A DNA stretch of 64,000 bases from Sarcocystis neurona. Taxonomy: Eukaryota; Apicomplexa; Conoidasida; Eucoccidiorida; Sarcocystidae. The position numbers were made by a program, and so were the translations under genes. The notes under the pieces were generated by a model. That model saw only the letters and a program-made list of their open reading frames with translations, was not told the origin of the DNA and made no database searches. The stretch spans positions 525,279 through 589,278 of the forward strand of contig KL647320.1 in NCBI GenBank assembly GCA_000727475.1. Direction: 5' to 3'. Positions 13,401-25,200 of the stretch are shown one piece after another. The stretch's first letter is position 1. Every line of letters starts with the position of its first letter.

Positions 13401-16400
13401 TACAGACGGACAAATGTATCACACATATACACACACAAACGTGCACACATATATACATATACATATATTCATCCATATATATATACAGTTAGATATACAT
13501 ATCAGCATACACACATAGATATACACACAGTTACAGACAGATGTATTATACGTATACAGACACGTACACACACATATATATATGTATACGTACGATATCA
13601 TGTCAGTATAGATACATATAAAAATATGTGCATATTTACAGAGGGATGGGCAGACAAAGAGTTCTCCACAAACATGTAGCAACACAGAGAGAAGAAGCGA
13701 AACAGGGCGCGCGTGTCTACGGCGACGGGGCCGTCGCTTCTACTTGCGAGGAAGACGGTAGAAGAATAGCAGCAGAGACCGCAGAACACTGACTTGCTCA
13801 CAGACTTTCCTACGAATAACATAAATGTAATTCCAGACGCCTGAAAGTGCTGCACAAACAGAAACGCTCCCTACCAGCGCTTCATCTGCTGCTGTTGTCT
13901 CGGCAAGCCAAAGAGACCGCGCATACACACACACACACACATATACACACGGGCGCGGGTCCCTTTTTCGAGAATCGCAGAAGAAGCGATCGACGCAGAG
14001 AAGCTCGGCACAGCTTCTCTTCGTTATTTCCATTATCTCCCTCTCCCAGTCTATGAGCAGCAGTAAATCGAGACCCGCGCGGTCCCCCGAGGTGTAGGCG
14101 TGTACACATACATATACATACACGTATGTACGTATATATTCATATACGTGTATGCACATGTGCGTCTCTCTCTATTGATATCTGTACAGAGGGATTGGAA
14201 ATGTCTATAACGAAGAGAGAAGGCATGACTGTTGTCAGCAGGTCGTCCTCGTGAAAGCGAGAACATACGTGTCCCGGCGGGGGGGGGGGGGGGCGGGCAC
14301 GCTGCTGCAGTTTCTTCTTGCGTGCAGACATATCCGCAGAAAGGTTCTGCAACGACTTCCTGCTGCAAGGGACGATACCGAGGACAACGTCCTCATGCAT
14401 AAATATACTTCCCTTCTTTCGCTTACTTGCAAGGATCTACAGAAGTGCTCCGCGGCTCCCTTCGTCGTGCAGTAGCCGCAGTACAAAAGATCGCTGGGGA
14501 CAGTTGAGCTCGCGCTGCCGATGCAGATAATCGCCCCTCTTCGTCTTTCGCGCATTCCTGCGTAGCCGTGTATACACACACGCATGTGTAGTATCAAATA
14601 TACACATATATGTCAATTTATAGACAGATCACATATATATGTACATAGAGACGTGCAACGCAGATGTGCGACTATAGACACACACATAGATAGATAAAGA
14701 TATATACAGTGGAAGAAAGAGATATCGAGGAAGAGGATTTTTATAGTGATATACAGGCACACACACATATATGGATACATACACATACAAATACATTCAT
14801 ATACATATGCATGTATGACAGCGATAGATATCCATAAGTACGAGGACGAAAACTGACAGCAGCAGCAGAACAGGCAGCGTTTGGTGGCCCACACAAACAT
14901 ACAAACGTCCTGCCAAGTAAAAAACAAACTTTTCGATCACTCGTACAACAGACACGTACACATACACGGAGGGAGACGCCCCTACTCATACATATACATA
15001 TATATATATATATCCCATGCTCGAAAGCTAGGGGCAGCACCTTGATGATGTTCTCCGTCTTCTGCATGCAGCTGTCTAGCATATACGTATATATATTGGT
15101 ATCGTTCTTGTATTGGGCTCCTTTTGTAGGTATACATATATATGTATGTGTGCGCCCGCATATGGATGAACCTGTACATTTCTTAATACACACATGTATA
15201 CGTGTGTGTGTATCCCTCTTAAAATGGGCTACTTTCGTAGACCTATATATATACATGTGTGTGTGCGTTCGCGTATGCGTGTATCTGTACAGGCTTCAAC
15301 ATAGATGTATACGTGTCCTGCATTCTTGTAGCAGCAAGAGCAGCATCACTTAGGGGATGTCCCACTTGTCTCTGTTGTGTGAAGTGTGTATGATTGAATA
15401 TTTGTCTGTTGATACGAACGGAGGGACAAGTGGAGGAAAGGAGAACGATGAAGAGAGAGGCGAAAAGGAGAGGAAGACGCAGAAGAGCACCCTGGGGAGA
15501 GACCGAAGAAGCAAACTGAGAAGCAGAAATGTGAGGAGCAGCAAGAGGAGCAGCAGGAGCAGCAAGAGGAGCAGCAGGAGGAGCAGCAAGAGGAGCAGCA
15601 AGAGGAGCAGCAGGAGGAGCAGCAGGAGGAGCAGCAAGAGGAGTAGCAAGAGGTGGAGAATAGCAGAGAACGATAAAAAGAAGAGACGCGGAGAAAGTCG
15701 TACCTGGGTAGATGACGCGGGTCATTAGAAGCGTCGATCGGACGTTGACGGTCACTAAGTTGTCCAGCAGCTTCACATCCACCTCGTCGTAGTACTACAA
15801 ATGGCCAACGCATCGTAGAAAGCAGAAGACAAAATTCTACGAGATTAACAGGGATGTGTCTGTGATACGTCTTCGCTAGTGAGCCCCGTGTTCATGCAGA
15901 AAACGAAAAAGTCAACTTGTACCACACATAAGCATGAGTCTGTCTACATATATGCTGCGTCATCTACCCTCGCACATCTATATATATATGTATATAAATT
16001 ACATGTTATATAAAATATGCATATATGACGTACACGAGTATGTCATACATATATATATGTGTACGCGTATGTCATACACATGTATATATATTCTCCATAT
16101 GTGTGTATAAGGTGTACGTATAGAGACGTACAGCAGGGATGAAAAATGAGGGGGACCGCCACGGGCAGCAATCCTTCAGCAGTCCATTTGCTCCTTGACT
16201 ACTTTTCTTTGATAATCAACAGTCAACAACAATGTAGACTCACACGTATACATATTTTTCGTATTTGCATATATCTATATATATATGCGTAGACACATAC
16301 ATATGTATTCGATTACATACTTCTAATCATACTACGAACAACTGCAACACATAAATAAAATATATATATATATATCTACTATATATACGTGCACACATTC

Positions 16401-19400
16401 GTAAACATATACATGCATAGAGAGCGGGAAAGAGAGATGTTTATACTGGGAGTGGATTGAATAGATAAGTAGACCAGCAGTCGTGTGTATATACACAACT
16501 TTGTACACACGTACGAGGGTAGAACACAGTATACATCTATACGCATGTATACATATAGAGAGAAAGACAGGAGTGTAGGAATAGACGTGTGTATTGATTT
16601 CTCGGCAGATATGAACCCTTGCTACGGTATGGCATACGTACATGGGGATCACCTCGCGGACGGGTACGTACGTATCGACACTTCTTCTATATATGCCGGT
16701 GCTTAAGTATTTAAGTATGCACACACAGAAGGGGAAACATTTGTATCTGCCGCATATAGAAGAAGAAAACTTTCTTCTACAGCAAGAGCAGACATGCAGC
16801 GCCGCCTTTCAGAAGCTTCTTTTTCAGTTCTGATGAAAGCGACAAATGCAGCAGTCCTGGTGGCCCTCTATCCACCTACACGTAGAAACACATATATACA
16901 CACTAAATACATGTATCTCTCTACCCTACTATATATATACAGAGAGTGAGAGACACACACATACGTGTCTCCATACAAAATACATGTGTATATGTATTTA
17001 CCTGCGCGCCTATAGTCTTGTATCCCCATATATGCATACGTGTACAGGAAAGACGGAGAATTATCCGTACATTTTCGTAGCTGCTATGAAGTCGGTGAAG
17101 CGACGTTTATGCGTCGTTACATACTACCACATGAATCTACCTTGATCAAATTACATGTACCCCCACGTATTTATATAGATACATACATATACATGCGAAT
17201 GTGCACACGAATATATACACATATGTGTAGATGGTTCTCACACATACTAGGCACACACCTAGCTCTATAAAAGTGGATGTACACACTTTTGTCCATACAA
17301 ATATATGTAAATACACATCTATGTGTACACACACTTCGTAGATAGAGAAGCACGGAGAGTTTGAGAGGAAGTCAAGGAGGACAGGACTGCAGGGTGTGCA
17401 ATGAGACTTCCTCAAACTTCGTTTTCCCTTCTTCTTTTACCAGCGGAAAGGGATACGAGATCCCGACGTTATTGACAAGAACTCCTATATCCAAGTTCTT
17501 CAAATGCTTCTCTACAGTTGTGAAGAGTTGCTCCGTCGTCCCCTCGGAAAAGTCGATCGCCAGCCAGTCGAGAGCGTGGACGGTGGGGACTTGGCTTTTG
17601 ATCTGCGGAAGTCAACAGCAAGCAAAAGAAGAAAAGCGGAGACGCCAAAAAGGAAGTGAGCGCTCGTCGAGGAGGAGGACAGGGAAGACGAAAAGACGAG
17701 GACAAGTAGAAGACAACGGACAAAGACAAAGACGGGAAAGGCGTCACGAAGACAAATGCGCAGACGGGGAAGGCGTCGTACAGAAGGGGATGGCGTATAT
17801 AATAGGAAAAGAGAGACGAGACAGGAAAAGAGAGAGACAGCCGCTAAATGTGTGGGGAGACAAGGAGACAAGAGACGTCACGTGAAAGAGGAGGAGGACA
17901 AGAGAGTTGACGTCCTGGTGGATCAAAATTAAAGAACGGACAAGACACAGAAGGAGGAAAAGAAGAAAGCCAAAGACGGAAGAAGAATCGAAGACAGACC
18001 GCAGAGAAGGCGACGAGACGAAATCAAGAAGGAAAGGAAGATAAATGGGGTGGAATTCGAAGAAAGACAAATATGACATCAAGAACAAGAAGAGCACAAG
18101 ACGAGGAGGAAATCGGAGAGGAGAAGAAGTATGAAACCGAGGTGGACCGAATACACGCGAGAGAGGAAGCGAAGAAGACAAAAGAAAAGGGAAACGCAGA
18201 GAACAGAGGAAAACGAAGAAGAAAAGGTACTGCCGCTCGCAGGAGAGACAGAGAAAGTCGAAGAAGAAGAAGCGAGAAAAAGAAAAACCCACGGGTTGCT
18301 TCTCAGCAGAAAAGGGGGAAAGCGTCGCCCCAACAGTGTGCCAGTTTTCACGGGGAGATCTCATTGCTTTTCTACGAGAATTTCAAAGTAGGCAATTTCT
18401 TTATAAGCGCGATGAGACGATAAACGTGGTGGTCCACAAATACGGGACAACCCGCCAACTCTGGTAAAAGTATTTCTTCACGCACCAAGCCACGTATTTA
18501 TACGCAAATCCACGCAGGTCGTGTATGGTCGCTGGTCCAACTTTGAGAGGACGCCTGCACGTTGCCGTCTCCAACAACGACAAACACAAATATACACGTG
18601 CACTCGTATCTACGAAAATGTCTCTGTCTCTCTGTCTCTATATACATATATACGGACATGCAGGTGCGCGCGTATCCACTCGTGTGCATAATACGTATGA
18701 CACCGTTGTAGTACCCCCACATTTTGCTCATGTTTTCTGTCAATACCGAACAGTACTTGATGATGCAAATGAAGCAAATGAGAGAAAATTGAAGAAGAAG
18801 AACAAGAAGAAACTTTCCGCGCCCTCGTAACGAGTCTGTGTCTATTCACGTCAAAAAATCAACCGCGAAGTCAGCCCCCTCTCCCTTCCCCTCCCAAAAG
18901 TAGAAAGTTTCCTTGCGAGTCTTGCAGTTTTCGCGAAGAGTTCGTTCAAGAATTACTGTTCGTTCGCCTGACCTCGCCGTCAAAGGGAGGACCTGAACTC
19001 CCCTTTCTTCTCCCTGCCCTTTCTCTTTGCTGGACCCAAATACGTACAGAAAGACACGCGCGACCCCACCGCCAGGTGCATCTTATATAGACACACGCAC
19101 ACACAGATATACGACCGTGCTCGTATCGATGTGTGTAAATAGAATATAAAGGGAGGAATACGTGTCCTCTCACATGCACCTGCAGTGATATATGCGAAGA
19201 TGATATATACTACACTTCAGCGTAGCGGCCTCTCCTTACCTCTTCTGCAGTTTGTTTGAGACGGTCTTCCGACCTGGAGAGGAGAAAAATTTTCATTCCT
19301 TTCCTCGCAAGCTGCAACGCGATCGCTTTGCCTATTCCGTCTGTGGCGCCAGTGATCACCGCCCACTCGCCGTACTCCGTCAACTTCTTTTTTCTCCGAA

Positions 19401-22284
19401 AAAGCACCTGCACGAGGCAGAGACACGCACGCGCACGGCGTATGTACATTACCCTCTCGTGTGGACAAAAGCAAAAGTAGCAGACGACGGAAAGGGAGGA
19501 AAACGAAGGGGAAGATGAGGAAATAGAGGCGGAAAAGGACGAAGAAGAGCAGGAAGAAAAGGAAGGGGAAGAATATGGAGAAATGACGTGTTCGTGTAGA
19601 AGTTGCTGACCCACCGACTTCAAAAGTTCCTGCTGACGGTTCTATACAACTGCAGTCTCAGTTTTTCTTTCCGTCGAGCAGCTTGGCCAACCAGGTAGTA
19701 CCCACTCTTACAAAATCGTCTCTCTTCATTCCTTCTTCGCGGCTTGCAGAAACACACACACAAATATATTCATGTAGGAAATTCCACACGGGGTTCGCGT
19801 GACCCACCATATACGCACACGTGCATATGCGCGCACATATACATATATGTGTATCTTACTAATGAGAGTATATTGAAATTTATACATTTCAACTAACACG
19901 TAATAGTCCACCAGTCTCTGGAAGCATTTGCCCAACGTGGGTAGGGCTGCAAATATGTACATATACGTATATATACATATATATATATGTACCTCTCTCT
20001 CTCTATATATATATCTACGTTTGCGCACGTATATCTACATATGCATATATCTTACGACGCATACTGCACCTGCGCAGTATATGTAGCCACACATTTATTC
20101 GTAGTGGAATGCCCCTACTTCAAATACACACACCCATCGATAACTACGCCAATGCCTGTCGACCGTCGATGCTCCGACGAAATTTGTTGAATAGCCCTTC
20201 CTTTGCGATCCAGTAACCACCACCATTTTTCTCACCCGGTCGCGTAGTTCTTCGATTCGCTGCCACGACTCCTGTAAGCCGCACTTACTTGTTGTCAAAC
20301 ACCTCGACGTATCTCATTGTTGACCCACAACATTTCCCTCTCTTCTCTTCATCTTTCACATGTGCGTGTACATACATACAGAGAAGCATACACATGCACA
20401 GACACATAATACATATTCAACTTCACTCAGGCACGTGTCAATATCGACACACACAGGCACATGTGCCCCTAGGGGACCGCACCTTTGACCATATATACAC
20501 GTCTAGTAGGGGAACCCGCTTTTGAATGCTTGAGGTACGCGCCTTCGACTAGATACGTATATGTGTGTATTTATGCTTAGAGGAACACGAATGCGCCTTT
20601 GACTTTATTTCCTACGTATTTGACTTGTATACATCACACACGGGTGTGCTCACACATGTGAGCGGATATTCTGGATGGAAGTATATGTGCGCCACCACCA
20701 AGCAGCTGGGCAGCAGAGATCGTCTTTTCTGCGTGCATTTCGTAGGGTCACTCTCTCTATCTGAGTCGTCCCCCTGTCCGAGCCCCAGTAATAAAAAATC
20801 AGCTACACGTAGAAACTTTGCGAGGTATACCTGTCTAAATCCTAAGGAGTCCCTGCTGGCAAAGAGGACGTCGCTTCTGTGTCTCTGGCAAGGAACTTTC
20901 GACGGTGTCACTCGGCAACATACGAGCCATTTTGGATGGCAGCAGGAGGCGATGCACATGTCACACGAGAGCGTACGCTGACTTTTTCACGCGAGTGAAT
21001 TAACGAAAAAAAGTGTCGGTAATACGCAGCACACATGCAGGAAGGCTCAAGTATCGCTTGGTTTCTCGTTTGTTGATCACCGGCAACATTATCCTACTTC
21101 TGCATGTATTCTCATCCGCGCCTCCGTTGTTGCTGCTGTCAAGAATTGTACTTTTTTTTAGGTCGGCGCGAAACTTCCTTCCTAAAAAACTCCTCTCATC
21201 AAGGAGTTCTTCCGTGACAACGGCGACGGGTTCTGTTTCTGCTGTTGAAAAGTGGACGGGCCCTTTCCTCGCATTTCCCATTGTCACACTAACTGGCTTC
21301 CTCCCTACTAAAAAAACGTCTCTGCACGCTCTTTGAGTAGAGGTTCATATTTATTAGATGTATTATATTGATATATGTGTATACATCTATAGGTGCACGC
21401 GCACACTTTTGTACGAAATGTGTATATGCGTACATGTGTATATGTATCTCAACAGCCAAAACAGAAGCTCCCGGTGTGTTATATACTGTGTGTGCAGCAG
21501 ACAGTGCTCGACGCCATCTCTTTCTTTATCTACCTGTGTGTACATTTATTTTCTCTCTAAGGAGCTCGTACGGTTGCCTGAAATCTAGCGAGGTGCGCAA
21601 TCCCACGGATACACACCCACTCGCGTCCAACGTGCGCATTTTGCTAGTGAGATTCTTTTATGACGGCACGAAAAAACATCGTGAGGCAACTGTTTAACGT
21701 CAGGCACCTTTCTGCAAGCCCCTACTGTTACTGTCGTCTAAGATATGCCCACGGTTCTAAGTTCTTGCTCCTACGCAGGCAATCATTCGGTTGTTCACTG
21801 CGTACGACACTCGTCTTCACAGCTGTACGTACGCCGGCGGTGACATTTGTAGGGTGACGGAGAAGCGATCAAGCAACGTTTTTCAATCAACTGTTGACTA
21901 CGTTTCTGCAAACTTGTATTTACGAAGTACCTGCGTCAGGACTCCATTAAATTTGGTATTCGTCACCAGGAGCTGCATTGAGTTAATTTTCCTGAGCTCA
22001 AGAAGCACTACACACGTGGAACACCCGCGCACGCGGGCACGCCAATCCTGTGTATCGAGTTCCGGTAAGAGTAGTAAATCCCTGTCTTTTCGGATAGGCG
22101 CGCAGCTTTACCAAAGAGGGCTCACCTTGGACTGCACGCGAAGACACTTCAAGCTTATTTTCGCCAATAGGTAGAGTCCCAGTAGAACAACGGCGAGCTG
22201 CAGCACCGGGTGCTGATCTAGAATTTTGTCGACGCGGGCGTTGAACAGGTCAACGTAAGTCCTTACGTAGTCCTGCTTCGCCAT
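7226..22284 (-). CDS. KCR: Very-long-chain 3-oxoacyl-CoA reductase (HSD17B12/KAR family SDR), multi-exon gene
   Basis: The product should reduce 3-ketoacyl-CoA to 3-hydroxyacyl-CoA with NADPH in the ER fatty-acid elongation cycle (established for the HSD17B12/KAR family), acting after the ELO condensing enzymes. Seven exons on the minus strand join to about 338 residues; human HSD17B12 has 312. Visible in order are an N-terminal hydrophobic anchor (residues about 27-47), the cofactor motif TGATDGIGKA in exon 2, VLVNNVGISYP in exon 3, the catalytic Ser in GSASS and the YxxxK pair in GYCTTKGA in exon 5, the substrate-loop sequence TPFFVATKLSKQR in exon 6, and SPYWCHSLLLW in exon 7. Exon phases 0,0,0,1,0 agree across the first five junctions; the exon 6/7 junction is uncertain. 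Exon 7 ends at a good donor (gtgaga), so one or more 3' exons are missing from this model. Family assignment is very secure. Confidence 0.92.
7406..11360 (-). other. KCR intron 6, with a CTG tract and a minisatellite
   Basis: On the gene's sense (minus) strand the stretch just upstream of exon 7 (about 7.45-7.70 kb) is rich in CTG/GCT triplets. Further in are CT-rich tracts at 7.86-7.92 kb, a degenerate roughly 95 bp repeat at 9.62-10.08 kb, and pyrimidine-rich sequence at 10.4-10.7 kb. No exon of another gene is supported here. Confidence 0.55.
9620..10080. repeat. Degenerate tandem repeat of about 95 bp, five copies
   Basis: Copies can be aligned on a core of the form gaatacacct...agcttatgtatac followed by gtagatctcgtctagg, at about 9626, 9735, 9803, 9893 and 9991. 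Copies differ by substitutions and by the length of TA runs between cores. The array lies in KCR intron 6. Confidence 0.6.
11361..11483 (-). CDS. KCR: KCR exon 6
   Basis: The acceptor is tcccgcag. The exon encodes AECADRNILVQCQTPFFVAT followed by KLSKQRKTNIAVISPEKYVA, matching the TPxxVxTKL substrate-binding segment of the family. The 3' end is uncertain: GT dinucleotides at 11360 (gtcttt) and 11369 (gtcgcg) both give phase 0 but neither is a strong donor. Confidence 0.88.
12231..12640. repeat. Degenerate minisatellite with core cttcttgtatgtagggga
   Basis: A core like cttcttgtatgtagggga followed by gagtacatat recurs at about 12231 (partial), 12308, 12358, 12449, 12510 and 12597, with spacing of 50-90 bp filled by TA/CA dinucleotides. 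It lies in KCR intron 5. Confidence 0.6.
13118..13560. repeat. Degenerate repeat of about 130 bp with core gcagacagatgtaatata
   Basis: Blocks containing ttgcagacagatgt or a near variant, followed by cagagacatgtatac-like sequence, recur at about 13121, 13252, 13398 and 13526. The spacers are ATAT/ACAT microsatellite. Confidence 0.55.
14279..14297. repeat. Poly-G tract
   Basis: A nearly uninterrupted G run broken by a single C, inside KCR intron 5 (C-run on the sense strand, about 130 bp below the exon 5 donor). Confidence 0.85.
14427..14557 (-). CDS. KCR: KCR exon 5 (catalytic Ser and YxxxK)
   Basis: The acceptor is ctacgcag and the donor gtaagc. The exon reads MRERRRGAIICIGSASS, then LLYCGYCTTKGAAEHF and CRSLQ. 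The Ser in GSASS and the Tyr and Lys in YCTTK form the SDR catalytic set. It ends in phase 0. Confidence 0.95.
14558..15703 (-). other. KCR intron 4, with a GAGCAGCAG-type tract
   Basis: An imperfect hexa/nonanucleotide repeat (GAGCAGCAAGAG units on the plus strand, hence CTGCTC on the sense strand) fills about 15536-15650. The remainder is ATAT/ACAC-rich. The minus-strand peptide MQKTENIIKVLPLAFEHG near 15.0-15.07 kb looks coding-like but does not fit between exons 4 and 5. Confidence 0.55.
15704..15794 (-). CDS. KCR: KCR exon 4
   Basis: The acceptor is tttgtag and the donor gtacga. The exon encodes YYDEVDVKLLDNLVTVNVRS followed by TLLMTRVIYPG, the alphaE helix leading to the catalytic strand. 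It ends in phase 1 (CCA G), which exon 5 completes as Gly (GGA) followed by Met. Confidence 0.95.
15795..19239 (-). other. KCR introns 2 and 3 (either side of exon 3)
   Basis: The introns flanking exon 3 (17441-17602). The part at 15795-17440 is TA/CA microsatellite-rich. The part at 17603-19239 includes a purine-rich plus-strand block at about 17.62-18.30 kb (GAAGAAGAAGA type, polypyrimidine on the sense strand). No further exon is required: exons 2, 3 and 4 join in phase 0. Confidence 0.55.
17441..17602 (-). CDS. KCR: KCR exon 3 (NNVG motif)
   Basis: The acceptor is ttccgcag and the donor gtaaaa. The 54 codons read from IKSQVPTVHALDWLAIDF through DIGVLVNNVGISYPFPL. The NNVG segment holds the structural and catalytic Asn region, and the sequence VGISYP is diagnostic of KAR-type reductases rather than generic SDRs. 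Phase 0 at both ends. Confidence 0.95.
19240..19407 (-). CDS. KCR: KCR exon 2 (NADPH-binding Rossmann motif)
   Basis: The acceptor is gtgcag and the donor gtaagg. The 56 codons include KLTEYGEWAVITGATDGIGK, the beta1-alphaA dinucleotide-binding motif (TGxxxGIG) of short-chain dehydrogenases, then RKGMKIFLLSRSEDRLKQ, the beta2 segment that precedes the cofactor-specificity loop. Both ends are phase 0. Confidence 0.95.
19408..22125 (-). other. KCR intron 1, containing unexplained coding-like fragments
   Basis: Same-strand fragments look partly coding but do not fit between exons 1 and 2. One is an ORF at 21000-21287 that includes MGNARKGPVHF and then EPVAVVTEELLDERSF. Another is MRYVEVFDN with donor gtaagt at about 20.29-20.32 kb. 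A third is SWQRIEELRDR near 20.24-20.28 kb. Microsatellites are few above 20.6 kb. Confidence 0.45.
22126..22284 (-). CDS. KCR: KCR exon 1 (start codon and membrane anchor)
   Basis: The ATG lies at 22284-22282 in a favourable context (ccacgATGGCG). The exon encodes 53 residues beginning MAKQDYVRTYVDL and containing a hydrophobic stretch, QLAVVLLGLYLLAKI, typical of the N-terminal ER anchor of this family. It ends at CAGTCCAAG followed by donor gtgagc, phase 0, and joins exon 2 without disturbing the frame. This placement needs a 2.7 kb first intron, but no other nearby ATG exon gives an anchor in the right place. Confidence 0.85.
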
Positions 22285-25200
22285 CGTGGAGGAAGCGAGA
22301 TAAAACGTCGAAAGCCAGCACCGTCACGGAGCGTCAGAAAAAGTACGGGACGTGGTGCGATACGCTTAATAGGGACACCCTGAGGGCGGAGGAATGGTTG
22401 CACGGGAAGAGGAAAATTGGCGAGTTCTACACCACGACTGTCGCGCGGAGGGAAGTTGTTGGTGTGCAGGAAATAAACACTGTATAAGAAGGGGAAGAGT
22501 GGAGAGGACTTTCTTGAAATTCCGCGCTGGAAACAAGATAGACAAAGTAGTACCCTGAGCTCGGAAGCGGTGCACTCGAACAGATAATGTGCCTGTGAAC
22601 CCCGGCACACACGTCGTGACTTTTTTTTTCAAATAAGGAAGCGGGATCGTAAAGGAGTAACGTGTTATTTATTGATAGGCTGGCAAAGTGAGAGAGGAAG
22701 AGGCGGGGAAAAACAGGGGCTGCAGAGGGCGGCAAAATGCAGGACGAGAGAGTTTCAGGCATGTGTGCGCAAGGTAGGCAGCACGTTCGGTAGTACGGGA
22801 ATTCGTGCGAAACTACGTAGAAAGTGGTAACACACAAATCACTAACCCGAATAGGGGGCAGCAACATGGACAGCAGTACCTGAGCTAAAGCACATAATAT
22901 ACACACTTCGAGAACAAAGGAAGTTCAGGGTTACCTCTGCGAAGAACCGATACTATTCTTTCGTAAAGAGCAGATAGACACATAGCACACAACTAAAGTG
23001 TGGGAAAAACGTGCTTGGTAAACATATAGTAGCTGTTTTGAGCGAAGCGAACCATCGCGGAGCGCCCACTGGTGTACCAAATAAATAGAAGGGACGGATG
23101 CACGGGAAATGCAACGGATGTAATATTCTTTTTTAGCAGATAAGTGTTTGTCCCTTTTATTCCGAAACTGACATGCCGAGAGCCGACTGCCAGCGAGACA
23201 CCCACGTACGGCGCGGGGTGTGAGCGGCAGCCGGTTCGCGCTTAAGGGAACGCCGGCGCAACCGCTCAGATTTACGTAACGCGTAGAGCCGGGCAACATA
23301 GATACGGGTGTACTCAGAAGTACCTAAAATCGCAGGTGTAGCACAGCGGAGCCGCGGAGACATATATACGCGTACAAAACTACACGCTGAGACATGGCGT
23401 CCTACTAAGGCAATTCGTATCTTTGGCCGTCAAACGTGAGCAAGGCGTGGAAGCCGCAACTTACACGCAGGCTTATAAACGAGTGGCGCTATTTAATCAT
23501 GAGTGAGCACGCACGCACAAACACTGTGTACATGCTTTAATCATATTACCTAAATGGGCTGAAGCAAGACTTATAGTGTTGTGGCGGTAGGAGTACACGC
23601 CTGCTTCACCCTGACAAAAAAGTGTGCGTGATGGTCAAAAGCATCCTAGTGGCTCTGGGACAAAAGGTGAAGCCGTTTGATTTAGACAAGATTGTTGTAA
23701 TAAGAAGTCAGGACGGGAACTCCTGCACACATGCGTACAGAGCAACCGTCGCAGATATACGGATAAAACATTGCGTAATAGAGGAGTAACGGAGAGCAGC
23801 GTGCATCGTGATCCAGCAGGCGGCGTACGGAGATCAACTAAAGTTGTCGATTTAAGGCCTCAGCACACACAGACACGCACTTGTCTACAGACACGCACTT
23901 GTCTACACATATATTCGAGGATCATGATAAACGACTCGCTAAACCGGTGGAGAGATCGACATCGTGGCAGAGCCGTAGATGCCAGAAGACACATTGCTAG
24001 GTTTTCGCGTTAGCACCACAGTGTGAGTGTGTCTGGGCGCAGTCGCAGGTAGCACAGGGCGTACCTTTATCTCCACAGCAGTACCATATTTACGACTGGC
24101 TGTCATTTCCGATGGGGGACTTCTAGGGTATAATTCCTGGTGACTCTTTTAGCATTGGGATTTAGGTCTGTCTCCACAGTAAGCGGATATGAGGTAACCT
24201 CATAGATATTCTACATATGAGAACATACATGCATACGTACGTATCCATGCATCCACTACCACACGTATACGCACATACATGTTAATACGTATGTAAATAT
24301 GTATATCTTAAATACGCATACCAGTGTACAAGTAGGCTCATTCCCTTATTCTCATGTATACACGAATGATACTCAGACACACCTTCCGCTTAGTTCACCT
24401 CTTTGTTCCCCTGCAGGGGAGGCAGTAGGCCACATGACCCGTCACTTGCGGAGTATCGCTTCCGCTGTTAATAACAAAAGTGGAGGATGCTCGGGGAGAC
24501 ATTGGAGCCTTGTCATTCAGAACTGTTTCCGAGTGCGTCTGTATGGGAACAGCTTACTCGCGCGTTAATACCGTGCAAAAATATGTGCATGCCTACAAAT
24601 ATTACCATTCGTGCACACAACCCCACGTAGGTATATATGGGTGTACAGGAGCAGAAAGCACTTCTTGCACAGTTTCTTCCCCTCGGCGGCTATTGGACCC
24701 ACCTGTCACCACCTCTTTTCACTCTAATTGCATACGTGTCGAGCTGCCTTCCTTGCACAAAAAAGAGTATACACATACGAAAAAGTGTTTCACGTCGTTA
24801 GTCTCTCTCTGTGCCCACGGTCGTGTGCCGTGTTTTACACGCCTACAAATGTGTGAATGTGCAGGTCTTTTGGCCTTAATAGCCACAGACCTATCCCGCG
24901 TCTTTGTATGTGTGAATTTGCCTGCTTTTTTGCATTAATAACCACACCGTTATCCGTCTCCCTCTGTCTGAATGAGTGTAGAAATTTATTCTGCCATTTC
25001 TTGATGTGCCGCTGTCCTTTGACTCTGTAGCTCGGACTAGCAACACGGTACTCGGTTGCCCATCGTGCTAGCTTTCTACATATGCGTACACGCAGATACG
25101 TGCACATCTACTGGATACACGTATTAAACCCAGTTCCACTCAATGAACAATGCTGACGTGCTCCCTTGACCCCCATATCCGGTATACTGCGGACGCATGG

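Larger units (their letters stand above)
11484..14426 (-). other. KCR intron 5, rich in microsatellites
   Basis: Contains a TATC run at about 11983-12005, two minisatellite families (12.23-12.62 and 13.12-13.55 kb), CA runs near 13.09 and 13.93 kb, and a poly-G tract near 14279. No coding exon fits between exon 5 and exon 6, which join cleanly in phase 0. Confidence 0.6.

Noticed and set aside
12175..13700. Many short Tyr/Ile/Cys/His-rich ORFs on both strands
   Set aside because: These are translations of ATAT/ACAT/TGTG microsatellites with no splice or family support. The same applies to similar ORFs at 34.6-38.6, 40-43, 47.4-48.4 and 62.9-64 kb.
14235..14400. Continuation of the exon 5 ORF past SLQ
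   Set aside because: It follows a good gtaagc donor, and the next family-consistent residues are found at 11483, not here.
15243..15782. Long minus-strand ORF with Cys/Ser/Leu/Ala runs
   Set aside because: Only its first 30 codons (exon 4 of KCR) are real. The rest is an intronic GAGCAGCAG-type repeat read past the donor at 15703.
18401..18560. Minus-strand segment AYKYVAWCVKKYFYQSWRVV inside KCR intron 2
   Set aside because: KCR exons 2 and 3 join directly in phase 0 and match the family alignment; an insertion here would break the Rossmann fold.
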